Origin: Lentisphaeria bacterium
GTDB taxonomy: Bacteria > Verrucomicrobiota > Lentisphaeria > Victivallales > UBA1829
DNA length: 5,478 bases
Direction: 5' to 3'
Assembly: GCA_017456805.1 (NCBI GenBank)
Contig: JAFTIQ010000103.1
Coordinates: 1 to 5,478 of the forward strand
Position 1 is the stretch's first letter, and the number at the start of each line of letters is the position of its first letter. Shown one piece after another: positions 5,319 through 5,478 of the stretch. Under the pieces are notes generated by a model, which searched no databases, was not told the origin of the DNA, and was given only the letters and a program-made list of their open reading frames with translations. The position numbers and the translations under genes were made by a program.

Positions 5319-5344
5319 AGCTTACATACATTTTTACATACAAA
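5319..5344 (+). repeat. 26-bp direct repeat, copy 1 (two TTACATACA units)
   Basis: AGCTTACATACATTT(T/C)TACATACAAA. This copy contains TTACATACA twice, at 5322-5330 and 5334-5342, 12 bp apart. Copy 2 at 5437-5462 matches at 25 of 26 bases. The paired short direct repeats on each side of a tRNA-end sequence resemble integrase arm-binding sites. Confidence 0.8.
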
Positions 5345-5389
5345 AAATGTGTTTATTTTTCAAAGAGCACACTGTTTTGAGTTCAAAAA

Positions 5390-5414
5390 TGGTAACCCCG
5401 TCGGGATTCGAACC
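5390..5414 (-). other. 3' end of a tRNA (T-loop to CCA): putative attachment-site core
   Basis: Read on the minus strand this gives GGTTCGAATCCCGAC followed by GGGGTTACCA: the canonical T-loop (TTCGAAT), the 3' side of the T-stem, the 3' acceptor strand and an encoded CCA. The 5' side of the T-stem is wrong: the five bases before TTCGAAT are GTAGG, whereas the 3' arm CCCGA requires TCGGG, so only the two inner pairs form properly. No matching 5' acceptor (AACCCCG), D-arm or anticodon arm is present upstream. The element is thus a tRNA 3' end fused to unrelated sequence, as expected for phage attP or one hybrid att site after integration into a tRNA gene. It cannot encode a working tRNA. Confidence 0.75.
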
Positions 5415-5436
5415 TACTTTTTATAGTCGCGTGCAG

Positions 5437-5462
5437 AGCTTACATACATTTCTACATACAAA
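5437..5462 (+). repeat. 26-bp direct repeat, copy 2 (two TACATACA units)
   Basis: Identical to copy 1 at 5319-5344 except for one T-to-C change; the centre-to-centre distance is 118 bp. TACATACA units lie at 5441-5448 and 5453-5460, again 12 bp apart. The copies lie on opposite sides of the tRNA-end sequence in the same orientation. Confidence 0.8.
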
Positions 5463-5478
5463 TCCTAACCATTTTTTG

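Noticed and set aside
5347..5478. Open frame to the right edge with MVTPSGFEP
   Set aside because: This is the well-known translation of the antisense of a tRNA T-arm, not a protein. The rest of the frame crosses the direct repeat.
5390..5478. Complete tRNA gene on the minus strand
   Set aside because: The 5' acceptor strand, D-arm and anticodon arm are not found, and the T-stem 5' arm does not pair with the 3' arm. Only the 3' end is present.

Overview
The window looks like the accessory or late end of a tailed-phage genome or prophage. The host is probably an anaerobic, gut-type bacterium. This rests on protein style: one XkdW-like tail-associated protein, one Gly/Cys-rich single-span membrane protein of a type I recall from gut phages and prophages, several low-complexity virion-like proteins, and a tRNA-derived attachment-like site at the right edge. 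I see no ribosomal, metabolic or other housekeeping gene. The host phylum cannot be fixed from this sequence.

Layout. (1) Bases 2-1695, plus strand: the end of a lipoprotein gene; an XkdW-like gene preceded by a possible RBS-sequestering hairpin; then two genes in start/stop overlap that encode Cys-rich proteins. These two proteins are related to each other, with an N-terminal HTH-like part and a C-terminal zinc-ribbon-like part. (2) Bases 1658-3321, minus strand: a Gly/Cys-rich membrane protein and a small unknown protein share one intrinsic terminator. A retropepsin-like aspartic protease follows with its own RBS and a -10-like box. The protease gene's 3' end overlaps the second Cys-rich gene tail to tail, and both frames run through one hexanucleotide repeat. 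(3) Bases 3322-3522: an AT-rich divergent spacer. (4) Bases 3523-5255, plus strand: a tight three-gene operon of unknown proteins (coiled coil plus Q/P-rich; small with a G/M-rich tail; M/R/Y/G-rich plus helical), closed by a strong intrinsic terminator. (5) Bases 5311-5478: noncoding, with two 26-bp direct repeats (25/26 identical) on either side of the 3' end of a minus-strand tRNA. This resembles an integrase attachment region with arm-type sites around a tRNA core.

How it may fit together (inference): the left plus-strand block follows on from a tail module; the Cys-rich pair could be DNA-binding regulators or adaptors; the minus-strand block is a separately transcribed cassette; the right operon encodes virion or host-interaction proteins. 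The most noteworthy items are the paralogous HTH/zinc pair, the phage-borne retropepsin-like protease with its dual-coding tail, and the repeat-flanked tRNA-end site. Most proteins here cannot be given a function from sequence alone.
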